Assembly: GCA_023433465.1 (NCBI GenBank) | Contig: JAEZCR010000131.1 | Coordinates: 1-54,164, forward strand | Length of the DNA stretch: 54,164 bases | Source: Pseudomonadota bacterium | GTDB taxonomy: Bacteria; Pseudomonadota; Gammaproteobacteria; Steroidobacterales; Steroidobacteraceae | Direction: 5' to 3' | Shown here: piece after piece, positions 34,743 to 43,728 of the stretch | Position numbering within the stretch: the stretch's first letter is position 1 | Layout: every line of letters begins with the position of its first letter | Notes under the pieces: generated by a model | Seen by the model: the letters and a program-made list of their open reading frames with translations, nothing else | What the model was told of the DNA's origin: nothing | The model's database searches: none | Translations under genes and position numbers: made by a program

Positions 34743-35534
34743 CTACCAGCGGTTGCGCAGCTCGCGCAACTTCACGAACACGGTGCGCGCGTCGGGCTTC
34801 TCGCCGATCTCGGGAAACTGCTCGCGCAGTCTCGCGACGATCTCCGGGTTGGCCAGGCGCAGGAATGCGTTCACGCGTTTCTCCTCGCCGAGCGTCGTCA
34901 CGCGCGCCTGGGCCGGATCGTGCGCGCGCGCGATCGCGAGCGCGCGGGCCGCCTCGGTGTTGCCGGGCTCGCGGTCGATCGTGAACGCGAGATTGCGCGC
35001 CATGTATTCATGCCCGGGATACACGCGCGTTTCGTCCGGGAGTTTCGCGAGCTGGTTCACGAAGGTCTCGTAGAGGAGTCCCGGATTGCCGCCATTGTGG
35101 CAGTTGCCCGCACCTGCGTTGAACAGCGTGTCGCCGCAGAACAGCGCCGGGCTGTCCCCGCGCGCGAGCAGGCAGACGTGCGAGCGCGTGTGCCCGGGCG
35201 TATCGAGCACCTCGAGCTCGACGGTGCGACCGACCTTGATCACGTCGCCGCGTGCGAGGCCTCTATCTACCCCGCCGATGCGGCTGGCGGCGCCGGCGTG
35301 GGCCAATACGCGCGCGCGTGTTTCCCCCACGACCGTCCCGTTGCCCGCCGTGTGATCGCGATGCTCGTGCGTGTTGAGGATCTGCCGCGTCGTGAAGCCG
35401 CGTGCCCGGGCCGTGGCGAGGCATTGATGCCCATCGAGCGGATCGACCACCAGCGCCTCGCCGGTTTCGGAACAGGCGATGAGGTACTGGAAGTTCCGCA
35501 GGTCGTTCGCGGCCCAGATGCGTTCGATCAGCAT
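34743..35534 (-). CDS. gloB: Hydroxyacylglutathione hydrolase (glyoxalase II)
   Basis: 263 residues of the metallo-beta-lactamase fold. The motif THEHRDHTAGN (about 54-64) supplies the binuclear metal ligands, with GHTRSHVCLL and FCGDTLFNAGAGNC further on and the GloB C-terminal domain (PGHEYMARNLAF, then EKRVNAFLR). The second GloB Asp/His (THHHxDH) is here HEHRDH, a normal variant. It hydrolyses S-lactoylglutathione to D-lactate. The start at 35534 gives the family N-terminus. It lies 13 nt downstream of the histidine kinase gene. Confidence 0.92.
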   Translation of the reverse strand: MLIERIWAANDLRNFQYLIACSETGEALVVDPLDGHQCLATARARGFTTRQILNTHEHRDHTAGNGTVVGETRARVLAHAGAASRIGGVDRGLARGDVIKVGRTVELEVLDTPGHTRSHVCLLARGDSPALFCGDTLFNAGAGNCHNGGNPGLLYETFVNQLAKLPDETRVYPGHEYMARNLAFTIDREPGNTEAARALAIARAHDPAQARVTTLGEEKRVNAFLRLANPEIVARLREQFPEIGEKPDARTVFVKLRELRNRW

Positions 35535-35547
35535 GGGAGTCCTCGGG

Positions 35548-37596
35548 TCAGGCCCGCAACGCCTCGTCGAACAGTCCATGTTGCGGCTTGAGCGGCACGC
35601 GGATGCGGACCGTGGTGCCTTCGCCGACGATCGAGTGGATGTCGATGCTGCCGCCCATGAGCTTGAGCCGTTCGCGGATGCTGAACAGTCCGAATCCGCC
35701 CTGTCTCGTGGGCAGACGATTGATCGACTGCACCTCGAAGCCCACGCCCGGGTCGATCACGTCGAGGCAGAGCGACTCGTTGTCCACCATGCAGCGCACC
35801 GTGGCGCGTTTCGAGCGCGCGTGCTTGACGACGTTCTGCAACAGCTCGCGCACGGTCTGGAACAACAGCACCGAGATCTGGTCTTCGAGGGGCTTCGGCT
35901 GGCCATCGTCCTCGACGGTGACCGTGATGCGCTGCTGGTTGGAAACGCGATCCGCGAGCCAGCGCAGCGCCTCGATGATTCCGGTGTCGTGCAGGCCAGG
36001 CGGCGCGAGCTCGAGCATCAGCGTGCGCGTCTGCAGCGTGGTATCCGCGAGCACCTGTTCCGCTTCCGTGAGCCTTTCGACGTGCTCGCGGTCGGACATG
36101 CCGCGCTTGAGGGCCGCGAGCTGCAGCGCCATGCCGGCGAGATTCTGGGCCGGGCCGTCGTGCAGCTCGCTCGCGAGCTTGCGGCGTGCACGTTCCTCGG
36201 CGAGCGTGATCTCGGCCGCGAGCGCACTGAGTTGCGCGTCGTGCTGTGCGAGCGCGTTCTCGGCCTCGCGCATCGCGGTCACGTCGCGGCCCGTGCCCCA
36301 GAACCGCAGCACGTGGCCGTTCTCGACGATGCCGATCATCGAGATCAGCAACACGCGATCGAGGCCGTACGGCCCGTGGACGACGTGCTCGATGTTGCGG
36401 ATCTGGTAGCCGTTGCGGATCGCCTCGCGCAGGCGGTCGATGTAGATGCGCGACCAGGTCGGGTGATCGGCGAGCCGCGAGCCGACCACCAGCTTTTCGG
36501 GATCCTTCACGCCGAGCGCCACCATGAACGCGGTGTTGCACTCGGCGACGTAGCCGTGTTTGCGCACCCAGGCGATCTGCTCGTCGACCGGCAGCGTCAC
36601 CGGCATCGGCACGGCGAGCTCGCAGCGGAAGATGGCCTCCGAGCTGTTGGCGATGAAGGCGCGATACCGCTCGTCGCTGCTGCGCGCGAGCGCGATGGCG
36701 CCGTCGCGCTCGGCCATGACCGCCTGCAGCAGCAACACGGGCAGCACCGACAGCGCGAGGAACGTCTGCAGCTGATAGGCGCTCTCGAACGGCCCGTAAC
36801 CGCGCGTCGTCGCGAGCGAGGCGATCGCGATGGTGATGGCCGCGGCGAGCGCCGTGCGCCGCGGGCCGCCGAGCAGCGCGATCCACACCAATACTGGATA
36901 GACGATGTAGGGCACGTCGAGCGGCGACATCCAATCGCCCGCCGTCCTGAGGAAGACCGCGCCGAGCAACGCGATCAGCACACCGAACGCGGCGATCGTC
37001 TCACCCCGGCTGCCGCGCCCGTTCGCGCTGCGGGCGAAGCCATGGAAGCCGATCGTGAGCAACAACGGCGTGATCACGAGGGCGCCGAGGAAATCGCCTA
37101 TCCACCAGTTCTGCACGCCGAGCCAGAAGTCGTAGCTGCCGATGGATCCCGTGCCACGCAGCCACTGCGCGACGAGCGCGCACACCAGGGTCGAGACGAA
37201 GGCCGCGACGGCGAAACCCAGCACGTGCCGCAGCCGCGCAAAGAAGATCGGGCCGCGAATCGTCACATGGACGAGCCAGGTGCCGAGCAGCGCGGCGGCG
37301 AACTTGATCGGAAACAGCAGCCCGGAAATCGAAAACGGGATCTGGGCCGCGAACAGCGTATGCGCCAGAAGCTCCGCGCCATATGCGAAGATGAACAACG
37401 CGAGCCAGTAACGCGCCGGATAGAGCAGCAGGAAGGCGAAAAGCGTGCCGGTGGCTGGCCAGAATACGCCCACCCCGTGCGGCGAGATGAGCAGGGTGAG
37501 CCCGATACCGACGGCCAGGAAATGGAGCGGAAAATAGGCGATCCCCGCAAGCAGGGGACCTAACTTCAGTCCGAACGGCCGTAGATGACGATTCAT
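35548..37596 (-). CDS. Sensor histidine kinase (MASE1-PAS-HisKA_3-HATPase)
   Basis: 682 residues. N-terminal MASE1 integral membrane sensor (about 10-300, eight or nine helices, beginning ISPHGVGVFWPATGTLFAFLL), a PAS-like region (about 310-440), a dimerisation/phosphoacceptor domain with ASELHDGPAQNL (His about 479), and a HATPase domain with ELLQNVVKHARS and GVGF...GFGLFSIRERLKLMGG. This is the NarX/DegS-type (HPK7) architecture. No response regulator gene adjoins it, so its partner is elsewhere (an orphan kinase). Start chosen at MNRHLRPFGL; an open frame continues 31 codons further upstream. Confidence 0.88.
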   Translation of the reverse strand: MNRHLRPFGLKLGPLLAGIAYFPLHFLAVGIGLTLLISPHGVGVFWPATGTLFAFLLLYPARYWLALFIFAYGAELLAHTLFAAQIPFSISGLLFPIKFAAALLGTWLVHVTIRGPIFFARLRHVLGFAVAAFVSTLVCALVAQWLRGTGSIGSYDFWLGVQNWWIGDFLGALVITPLLLTIGFHGFARSANGRGSRGETIAAFGVLIALLGAVFLRTAGDWMSPLDVPYIVYPVLVWIALLGGPRRTALAAAITIAIASLATTRGYGPFESAYQLQTFLALSVLPVLLLQAVMAERDGAIALARSSDERYRAFIANSSEAIFRCELAVPMPVTLPVDEQIAWVRKHGYVAECNTAFMVALGVKDPEKLVVGSRLADHPTWSRIYIDRLREAIRNGYQIRNIEHVVHGPYGLDRVLLISMIGIVENGHVLRFWGTGRDVTAMREAENALAQHDAQLSALAAEITLAEERARRKLASELHDGPAQNLAGMALQLAALKRGMSDREHVERLTEAEQVLADTTLQTRTLMLELAPPGLHDTGIIEALRWLADRVSNQQRITVTVEDDGQPKPLEDQISVLLFQTVRELLQNVVKHARSKRATVRCMVDNESLCLDVIDPGVGFEVQSINRLPTRQGGFGLFSIRERLKLMGGSIDIHSIVGEGTTVRIRVPLKPQHGLFDEALRA

Positions 37597-37711
37597 GACT
37601 GACCTGATGATAGAACGAGACCTGTTCCGTAGCTTGGCCGCGACGTTTGTAGTTTGCTGGTCATGAGTCAGGGCGAACCTTAGTGACAACGGCCATTTTC
37701 GAGGGGAAGCA

Positions 37712-39289
37712 GTGAAAAGCCGCTACAAATTCAAAAGCTTAATGTTGATTCCGGTGGTGGCGACGCTGGCAGCGTGCGGCGGCGGTGGGGACGGCGGATC
37801 TTCCAGCAGCAGCAGCTCGAGCAGCAGTTCGAGCGGCGGCGGCTTCGGTTTCAACTGGCAGGCCGGAATCTATCGCCCCTCCACCGATTTCGACGACCTG
37901 TGCGTCAACCCGCGGGCCGGCACGGCCGATCGCCCCGGTACGTCCGCCGATCAGAACAACTGGCTGCGCTCCTGGACCAACGAATACTACCTCTGGTACA
38001 GCGAGGTCACGGACCGCAACCCCGCCCTGTATACCACGCCAAACTACTTCGACCTGCTGAAGACCGAGGCAGTCACGCCGTCGGGCAATCCCAAGGACAA
38101 GTTCCATTTCACGTACGACACCGCCGTGTGGCTGGCGCTTTCGCAGGGCGGCGTCGAGGCCGGTTACGGGGCGGAATTCGAGATCCTCTCGTCCTATCCA
38201 CCGCGCCGCATCGTGGTCGTGTACACCGAGCCTGGTTCGCCGGCGGCCAGCGTGCTGTCGCGCGGGGACGAGCTGGTGCAGATCGACGGCGCCGCCGTCC
38301 TCGACGGCAATGCCACCGTGCTGAACAACGGCCTGTTCCCTGATTCGACCGGCGAGAGCCACAGCTTCGTCGTGCGCGACACCGGCGGTGCGCAGCGCAC
38401 CGTGCAGATGACGTCCGCGACCATCACGCGAGTGCCGGTGCCTGTCGTCACCACGTTCGATACGCCGACGGGACCGGTGGGCTACATCCAGTTCAACGAT
38501 CACATCGCCACCGCGGAGTCCCAGCTCGTCTCGGCGATCAACACGATCGCCGCGGCCAACGCGACCGATCTCATTCTCGACTTGCGCTACAACGGCGGCG
38601 GCTATCTCGATATCGCCAACGAGCTGTCCTACATGATCGCGAACCGGACGTTGACCGCCGGTCGCACGTTCGAGCGGCTCGTGTTCAACGACAAACATCC
38701 GAGCCGCAATCCGATCACCGGCGAGCTGCTCACGCCCACGCCGTTCCACACGACGACGCAGGGCTTCCCGGGAACGGCGGCGGGCCAACCGCTGCCGTCC
38801 CTGGATCTCGATCGCGTGTACATCCTCGCGGGCCCCGGCACGTGTTCGGCCAGCGAATCCATCATCAACGGCCTGCGCGGCGTGAACGTGCAGGTGTATC
38901 TCATCGGCGCGACCACCTGCGGCAAGCCGTATGGGTTCTATCCCGCGGACAACTGCGGAACGACCTACTTCTCGATCCAGTTCCGCGGCGAGAACGCCGC
39001 GAATTTCGGCGACTATTCCGACGGGTTCTCGCCGGCCAATCAGCCGAATCCCGGCACCACCGTTCCGGGCTGCTCGGTGGCCGACGACTATTCGCACGAG
39101 CTCGGCGATCCGGCCGAGGGTCGCATCGCCGCGGCGCTCGCATTCCGCGCAAGCAACAACCTGAGCTGCCCCGCCGCCTCGGGCGCAGCGGCACCACGCG
39201 TAGCGAAGTCATCCTTCATGTTCGCGGAAGACGAGAGCCAACGCGTGTCGAAACCCGCCGCCCGCCTCAACCGCATCGTGCGGAACTAA
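37712..39289 (+). CDS. S41-family peptidase lipoprotein
   Basis: 525 residues, GTG start with AGGGGAAG nearby. Signal peptide and lipobox VVATLAACGGGG (Cys about 22), then a run of 12 Ser residues (about 30-41) as a surface tether, an insert domain, a PDZ-like region (GSPAASVLSRGDELVQIDG), and a tail-specific protease core with DLRYNGGGYLD and PGTCSASESIINGL carrying the catalytic Ser, with Lys in TCGKPYG. Likely anchored in the outer membrane or periplasm. Divergent from the kinase with a 115-nt gap. Its stop is followed after 2 nt by a GGGGACA-headed inverted repeat. Confidence 0.88.
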   Translation: MKSRYKFKSLMLIPVVATLAACGGGGDGGSSSSSSSSSSSSGGGFGFNWQAGIYRPSTDFDDLCVNPRAGTADRPGTSADQNNWLRSWTNEYYLWYSEVTDRNPALYTTPNYFDLLKTEAVTPSGNPKDKFHFTYDTAVWLALSQGGVEAGYGAEFEILSSYPPRRIVVVYTEPGSPAASVLSRGDELVQIDGAAVLDGNATVLNNGLFPDSTGESHSFVVRDTGGAQRTVQMTSATITRVPVPVVTTFDTPTGPVGYIQFNDHIATAESQLVSAINTIAAANATDLILDLRYNGGGYLDIANELSYMIANRTLTAGRTFERLVFNDKHPSRNPITGELLTPTPFHTTTQGFPGTAAGQPLPSLDLDRVYILAGPGTCSASESIINGLRGVNVQVYLIGATTCGKPYGFYPADNCGTTYFSIQFRGENAANFGDYSDGFSPANQPNPGTTVPGCSVADDYSHELGDPAEGRIAAALAFRASNNLSCPAASGAAAPRVAKSSFMFAEDESQRVSKPAARLNRIVRN

Positions 39290-39291
39290 AT

Positions 39292-39349
39292 GGGGACATT
39301 CCTCGTTTCCTAGCAAAAAGGGACAGACCTGATAAACGAGGAATGACCC
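39292..39349. repeat. GGGGACA-headed inverted repeat, element E
   Basis: Left arm 39292-39308 begins GGGGACATTCCTCGTTT. The right arm 39334-39349 contains AAACGAGGAATG and is its complement, apart from one base offset near the tip. The 25-nt loop contains GGGACAG. The element occupies essentially the whole 61-nt gap between the convergent stops of the S41 gene and the dodecin gene. It shares the GGGGACA head with copies A-D, but the rest of the stem differs. Confidence 0.75.
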
Positions 39350-39350
39350 A

Positions 39351-39560
39351 CTACTTGCCGTCCTTGAGCATGAAGGTCACCTTGAGCGTCACGCGATACT
39401 CGGTGACTTTGCCGCCCGCGACGACGGCGCTCTGATCCTTCACCCACGCGGACTCGATGCCTTCGATGGTTTCCGAGGCCTTGGCGACACCTTTTCTCAC
39501 GGCGTCGTCGAAGCCTTCCTTGCTGCCCGAGATGATCTCGATGATTTTCGCTACTGCCAT
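39351..39560 (-). CDS. Dodecin
   Basis: 69 residues: MAVAKIIEIISGSKEGFDDAV, KASETIEGIESAWVKDQSAV and EYRVTLKVTFML are the dodecin pattern (ISGSxxGFDDAV). Dodecins form dodecamers that store flavin (bacteria) or riboflavin. Ribosome-binding site AGGAG upstream of ATG. Convergent with the S41 gene with the repeat element E between. Confidence 0.93.
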   Translation of the reverse strand: MAVAKIIEIISGSKEGFDDAVRKGVAKASETIEGIESAWVKDQSAVVAGGKVTEYRVTLKVTFMLKDGK

Positions 39561-39666
39561 GGAAGCGACTCCTCATGTTTGAAGGAGCGCGATTCTCGGC
39601 CGCGTCGGCTGACGAGCCTATTGGACCAGAGTGCCACTCGCGAGATGCGGCGCCGCGGCAGCGCGA

Positions 39667-40080
39667 TCAGCCACCGTGCTCCTCCACTGCGTCGAACTTG
39701 AGTCCAATTTCTATCTCGGGCAGCAGCGGAGAGGGATCCAGATACGCGCGGTCATCCGCCGATGCGAACACGGATCCCGCGACGATGTAGTGAGGTGTCT
39801 CGTCGATGTCGAGTCGATAGACCTTGCGCGACTGCGCCTTGCCGCGCAGTCCGGGTGGGATGTAGTCGATGACCTCGTCGATCAGGCATTGCTCGATCGA
39901 GAACCCGCCGAACCACGACGGAATCGACATCCACACGACGCCGCGAAACAGCAGATCGATGCGTCGCGGACCGCCGTCGTCGCGATCGCCGGAGCGCAGC
40001 AGCAACACGCCGTGATGCTGGTAGTAGAGCACCAGCCCGAACCGGCCAGTGAATCGCGTGGGCAGCGAGAGGTTCTGCAT
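39667..40080 (-). CDS. Hypothetical protein downstream of ctaB
   Basis: 137 residues, mixed alpha/beta: RFTGRFGLVLYYQHHGVLLL, FGGFSIEQCLIDEVIDYIP, KVYRLDIDETPHYIVAGSVF. No signal peptide or known motif. ATG shares a base with the ctaB stop (TGATG), so it is translationally coupled to ctaB. In related genomes sco is often at this position, but this is not SCO-like. Function unknown, perhaps linked to oxidase assembly by position only. Confidence 0.65.
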   Translation of the reverse strand: MQNLSLPTRFTGRFGLVLYYQHHGVLLLRSGDRDDGGPRRIDLLFRGVVWMSIPSWFGGFSIEQCLIDEVIDYIPPGLRGKAQSRKVYRLDIDETPHYIVAGSVFASADDRAYLDPSPLLPEIEIGLKFDAVEEHGG

Positions 40081-41015
40081 CAACCCAGGATGAACGTGCT
40101 CTGCATGTTCTGCGTCGTCGGTAGATAGTGGTCGACGAGCAGCGCGGCGAACAGCCACATGAGATAGGTGATCGAGAAGCGGAACACCTTCATCGGCAGG
40201 TGCGCGCGTTCGGTGAGTTTCATCGCCCACGCGTACCAGACGAACATGCCGTTGAGCACCAGCGCCGCGGCCAGGTAGATCAGGCCGCTCATGCCCGTGA
40301 CGAAGGGCATCAGCGTGACCGCGGTCAGCAGCATGGTGTACAGCAGCACCTGCAGCCGCGTGAACGGGATGCCGTGCGTGACCGGCAGCATCGGAATGCC
40401 GACCTTCGCGTATTCGTCCCTGCGCGCGATCGCGAGCGCCCAGAAGTGCGGCGGCGTCCACACGAACACGATCAGGAACAGCAGCAACGCATCGGGATCG
40501 ACGCTGTTCGTGACGGCGGCCCAGCCCAGCACGGGCGGTGCGGCGCCCGCGGCGCCGCCGATCACGATGTTCTGCGAGGTCGCGCGCTTGAGCCACACGG
40601 TGTAGATCACCGCGTAGCCGATCAACGACGCGAACGTGAGCACCGCGGTGAGCGGATTCACGAGGAACCACAGCATCGTCATCGAGATGACGCACAACAC
40701 GCCCGAGAACATCAGCGCGGCTCGCGGCGACAACTTGCCGGTGGGTAGCGGCCGGCGCTTCGTGCGCGACATCTGCGCGTCGATGCGCTCGTCTAGCACG
40801 TGATTGATGACCGCCGCGCTCGCCGCGGCGAGGCCGATGCCGATGTTGCCGAAGATCAACGCGTCGAGCGGCGGCATCCCCGGCACCGCGAGCAGCGTGC
40901 CCACGATGGACGTGAACACGATGAGCATGACGACGCGCGGCTTGGTCAGCTCGTAGAAGCTGCGCCAGCGGGCCGTGCGGGGGCCGTCTGCAACGATGTG
41001 TTCAGGGGTAGCCAA
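40080..41015 (-). CDS. ctaB: Protoheme IX farnesyltransferase
   Basis: 311 residues, nine helices, UbiA superfamily. The first Asp-rich motif NHVLDERIDAQMSRTKRRPLPTG and YTVWLKRATSQNIVIGGAAGAAPP identify CtaB/CyoE. Converts heme B to heme O in the membrane using farnesyl diphosphate. Next in line after ctaA (41074), so together they make heme A for the aa3 oxidase. Confidence 0.96.
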   Translation of the reverse strand: MATPEHIVADGPRTARWRSFYELTKPRVVMLIVFTSIVGTLLAVPGMPPLDALIFGNIGIGLAAASAAVINHVLDERIDAQMSRTKRRPLPTGKLSPRAALMFSGVLCVISMTMLWFLVNPLTAVLTFASLIGYAVIYTVWLKRATSQNIVIGGAAGAAPPVLGWAAVTNSVDPDALLLFLIVFVWTPPHFWALAIARRDEYAKVGIPMLPVTHGIPFTRLQVLLYTMLLTAVTLMPFVTGMSGLIYLAAALVLNGMFVWYAWAMKLTERAHLPMKVFRFSITYLMWLFAALLVDHYLPTTQNMQSTFILG

Positions 41016-41073
41016 AAAAAAAGCCGCTCCTCGAAGGGCGCGGCAGTTTAGCCGAATTGGCCCGCCAGATTGA

Positions 41074-42090
41074 TCAGCGAAAGTCGGCCACCGGCCTGAG
41101 GGCCCGGTTCAGCCACACCGTGGCTCCTACGAGCAGCGCGGCCCCGGCGTTATGTGCCGCGGCGAGTTCGAGGGGGAACGCGCGCAACACCATGAATATG
41201 CCGGCCGAGAGCTGCAGCGCCAGCGCCACGAGCACGGCGGCGGAGGCCCAGCGGGGCCCCGAACCGAGGCTGCGCAGCGCCGTCAGCGCCGCGAGCAGCA
41301 GCAGGACGGTGGCGACGATCGCGCCGACGCGGTGCGTGAAATGGATCGCCACGCGGGCGGGATGATCCAGCACGCCGCCCGCGTAGTTGATGCCGAGACC
41401 GCGCCACAGCACGAACGCGTCCTCGTAGTCCGCCTCGGGAATCCACTGCGCCTGGCATTTCGGCAGGTCGGGACAGGCCATCGCCGCGTAGTTGCTGCTG
41501 GTCCAACCGCCGAGGGCCACCTGGAGCGAGAGCGCGATCAGCGCGAGCGCGGCCCACAGCCGCGCGCGCCGGCCGTCATTCATGACCGTGTTGCCCGCGA
41601 GTACGGAGTGTCCGTCGACGGGCCGGTCGTGCGCGCGCAGCGTCAGCCACATCCACAGCAGCAGCGCGAAAGTAGTTAGTCCGCCGAGCAGGTGGCCGGT
41701 GACGATGAGCGGCTTCAGCAGCCACGTGACCGTGAGCATGCCGAGGATTCCCTGGAACACGACCAGCGCGAGCAGCACGAGCGAGAACCAGACGCTCACG
41801 CCGCGTTCGCGGCGCGCGACGATCGACAGCGCCGCGATCACGAGAATGATCAGACCCAACGTGCTCGCGGCATAACGATGGATCATCTCGATCCACGCCT
41901 TGCGCACGTCGGCTTCGGTCGCGTAGTGCTCGGCGGAGCCCGTAGGCGCAACGTGACCGAAACATCCCGGCCAGTCCGGACAGCCGAGCCCGGAATCGGA
42001 CAGCCGCGTGTAACCGCCGAGCACGACGACGCCAAAACACAGGATCGCGCCGATGAGCGCGAGACGCCGGATCCAGATCACTTCACGCAT
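41074..42090 (-). CDS. ctaA: Heme A synthase (COX15/CtaA type)
   Basis: 338 residues, eight helices with the conserved His of two heme sites: GGYTRLSDSGLGCPDWPGCFG, EMIHRYAAS, and HFTHRVGAIVATVLLL. The GLGCPDWPxC motif (Cys pair) is typical. Converts heme O to heme A. Located 14 nt downstream of the SCO-like gene and 58 nt upstream of ctaB in transcription order. Confidence 0.95.
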   Translation of the reverse strand: MREVIWIRRLALIGAILCFGVVVLGGYTRLSDSGLGCPDWPGCFGHVAPTGSAEHYATEADVRKAWIEMIHRYAASTLGLIILVIAALSIVARRERGVSVWFSLVLLALVVFQGILGMLTVTWLLKPLIVTGHLLGGLTTFALLLWMWLTLRAHDRPVDGHSVLAGNTVMNDGRRARLWAALALIALSLQVALGGWTSSNYAAMACPDLPKCQAQWIPEADYEDAFVLWRGLGINYAGGVLDHPARVAIHFTHRVGAIVATVLLLLAALTALRSLGSGPRWASAAVLVALALQLSAGIFMVLRAFPLELAAAHNAGAALLVGATVWLNRALRPVADFR

Positions 42091-42104
42091 GTTCTCGTTC
42101 TTGA

Positions 42105-42695
42105 TCAGCCGATGTGCGACAGCTTGAGCAGCTTCTTGAGATCGCTCAGCAGGTCCTTGTGGGTGATGACACTGGCGTCGTGCCGCATCATGAGATTACC
42201 AAGCGGATCGACGACGAACAGCGATCGCGCGCGATCCTCGGGAAACTGCGCGAGCAACGCGGCGGCCTCGGGGGCGGACGCGTCGAGCGCGAGGAGCCCC
42301 GGCTGTTCCGCGGCGAAATACTGCGTGTCGCAGCAGTTCCCGGTCGAAAGGAACACGCGCTGCACGCGCGTCATCTCGTTGTTCAATGCGAGGCGCGATT
42401 GGCGGCCGTAGAGCAGCGCCGTGCGGCAATCGTCATCGCAGGCCCCGTCACCTATATAGATGAGTGTCCACTTGCCTTCGAGCACCTTCGGGTCGGCCGC
42501 GCTGCCATCGGCATTACGCAGTCCCGCCACTTGAAGCGGGCGAGGCGGCTCGATGAGCTGACCCTTGCTGGCGGATCCGGCCGGACGCCAGACGTTGCCG
42601 TAATAGAGCGCGAACGCGATCACCACCGGCGCGAAGAACAGCGCCGCGATGATGATGAGATTGCGCCGGCCGCGGGCGCGTGAGTCGTCCATCAT
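42105..42695 (-). CDS. SCO/thioredoxin-like membrane protein of the cta cluster
   Basis: 196 residues. One N-terminal membrane helix (RRNLIIIAALFFAPVVIAFAL), then a periplasmic thioredoxin-like domain with KWTLIYIGDGACDDDCRTALLYG, where GACDDDC resembles the CxxxC copper site of SCO proteins, and NCCDTQYF further on. In related genomes an equivalent membrane protein lies between SURF1 and CtaA. Probably helps copper or redox maturation of the oxidase, but this is inferred. ATG at 42695 overlaps the surf1 stop (ATGA). Confidence 0.75.
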   Translation of the reverse strand: MMDDSRARGRRNLIIIAALFFAPVVIAFALYYGNVWRPAGSASKGQLIEPPRPLQVAGLRNADGSAADPKVLEGKWTLIYIGDGACDDDCRTALLYGRQSRLALNNEMTRVQRVFLSTGNCCDTQYFAAEQPGLLALDASAPEAAALLAQFPEDRARSLFVVDPLGNLMMRHDASVITHKDLLSDLKKLLKLSHIG

Positions 42696-43426
42696 TCCAC
42701 CTTGCGAAAATTGAGGGCGAAGTAGAGCACGAGCAAAACGACGGCAAAACCCCACCACTGTATGGCGTACGAGAAATGTCGATCGGGCGCGAGACCAGGC
42801 GGTGACCACTCGCGCACGAAGCCGATGCCGTCCACTTCGGAATCCAGGAGCAGGATGCGTCGTGCGATCGGTTCGCCGAGTGCCGATTGCAGCTCTTCGT
42901 GAGTCGGGAAAGTGGTGACACGAGGCCAGTCGCGCGTTGCGTCCGGCGGGGCGCGGCCGCTCGGGAGTCCCGCCACGGGCAGTTCATCGAGCCGGCCGGA
43001 AACGACGGCTTCCTCGACCCCCAACGAGATGTCCGGCAACTGGTCGCGGCGACCCTCGAACGGAATCCAGCCGCGGTTCACGAGAATGCGCCGGCCATTC
43101 GCGCTGGCGCAGGGAGTGAGGACTTCGTACCCCGGGCGACCCGCATGTGTGCGGTTCTCCAGCAGGAACTGGTGAGCCCCGTCGATGCGGCACGGAAAAG
43201 CCACGCGGGAGTAGCGCGGCAGACCATCGAAGTCGGGCGGACTCTCGGTGAGCACCGGCGCCGGCGCCGCCTCGAACTCGCGCCATTGCTCCGCCTTCAG
43301 CTCCCCGCGCTGCCATTGCCAGCGGCCGAGGCCCACGAACAGCGTCAGCAGGACGAGCGCGGCGAGTGTCATCGGCCAGGACGGCGAAAACATCCTGCCA
43401 AAAACGGAAAATCGGGGGGCCGGCAT
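42692..43426 (-). CDS. SURF1-family cytochrome oxidase biogenesis protein
   Basis: 244 residues. The N-terminal membrane segment MTLAALVLLTLFVGLGRWQWQR, the family GRRILVNRGWIPFEGRR block and the C-terminal helix SYAIQWWGFAVVLLVLYF identify SURF1. It assists heme A insertion into subunit I. The start could be ATG at 43426 (used) or at 43393; the first includes the conserved RFSVFGRMFSP segment. It is divergent from the DUF2909 gene, 28 nt apart. Confidence 0.9.
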   Translation of the reverse strand: MPAPRFSVFGRMFSPSWPMTLAALVLLTLFVGLGRWQWQRGELKAEQWREFEAAPAPVLTESPPDFDGLPRYSRVAFPCRIDGAHQFLLENRTHAGRPGYEVLTPCASANGRRILVNRGWIPFEGRRDQLPDISLGVEEAVVSGRLDELPVAGLPSGRAPPDATRDWPRVTTFPTHEELQSALGEPIARRILLLDSEVDGIGFVREWSPPGLAPDRHFSYAIQWWGFAVVLLVLYFALNFRKVE

Positions 43427-43454
43427 GGGGGCGGGCAGTATAATTCGCGCGCCC

Positions 43455-43664
43455 ATGGACCCGTTCAAAATACTCGTCGTCATCGTCCTCTTCGCGATCA
43501 TCTTCAGCCTGGGGAGCGCCCTCTTTCACCTGTCGCGCGGCAAGGGAGACTCGAAGAAGATGGCCCGCGCCCTGACCGTCCGGGTCGGCCTGTCGGTCGC
43601 GCTCTTCATTCTGTTAATGCTGGCTTGGTACAACGGCCTCATAACGCCGCACGGCCTCCCTTGA
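43455..43664 (+). CDS. DUF2909 twin-transmembrane protein
   Basis: 69 residues with two membrane helices (FKILVVIVLFAIIFSLGSAL; VGLSVALFILLMLAWYNGLI) separated by a basic loop RGKGDSKKMARALTVR. This is the DUF2909 protein usually placed between coxC and surf1 on the opposite strand, as here relative to surf1. A perfect TATAAT lies at 43439-43444, 10 nt before the start, without a recognisable -35. Role in aa3 oxidase biogenesis presumed. Confidence 0.85.
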   Translation: MDPFKILVVIVLFAIIFSLGSALFHLSRGKGDSKKMARALTVRVGLSVALFILLMLAWYNGLITPHGLP

Positions 43665-43690
43665 TTAATGTGAAAGGGCCTAGTTTTTCC

Positions 43691-43719
43691 TTTACGGGCA
43701 TCCGCGACTCCGCTACATT
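43691..43719 (+). promoter_or_regulatory. Candidate promoter of the asd leader
   Basis: TTTACG (43691-43696) and TACATT (43714-43719) are separated by exactly 17 nt and match 4 of 6 positions each of the sigma-70 -35 and -10 consensus. Transcription would begin close to 43726, a few nt before the leader-peptide ATG at 43729, so that transcript would be nearly leaderless. A promoter further upstream, shared with the DUF2909 gene, is possible. Confidence 0.4.
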
Positions 43720-43728
43720 TCGCGCCCC

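Noticed and set aside
35479..37563. A 694-codon open frame antisense to the histidine kinase
   Set aside because: It would overlap the kinase completely and has the low-complexity charged composition of a GC-skewed shadow frame; kinase motifs on the other strand are unambiguous.
37803..37842. AGC-rich tandem repeat as a contingency microsatellite in the S41 gene
   Set aside because: It encodes 12 Ser but with mixed codons (TCT, TCC, AGC, TCG, AGT), so slippage is unlikely; it is a linker.
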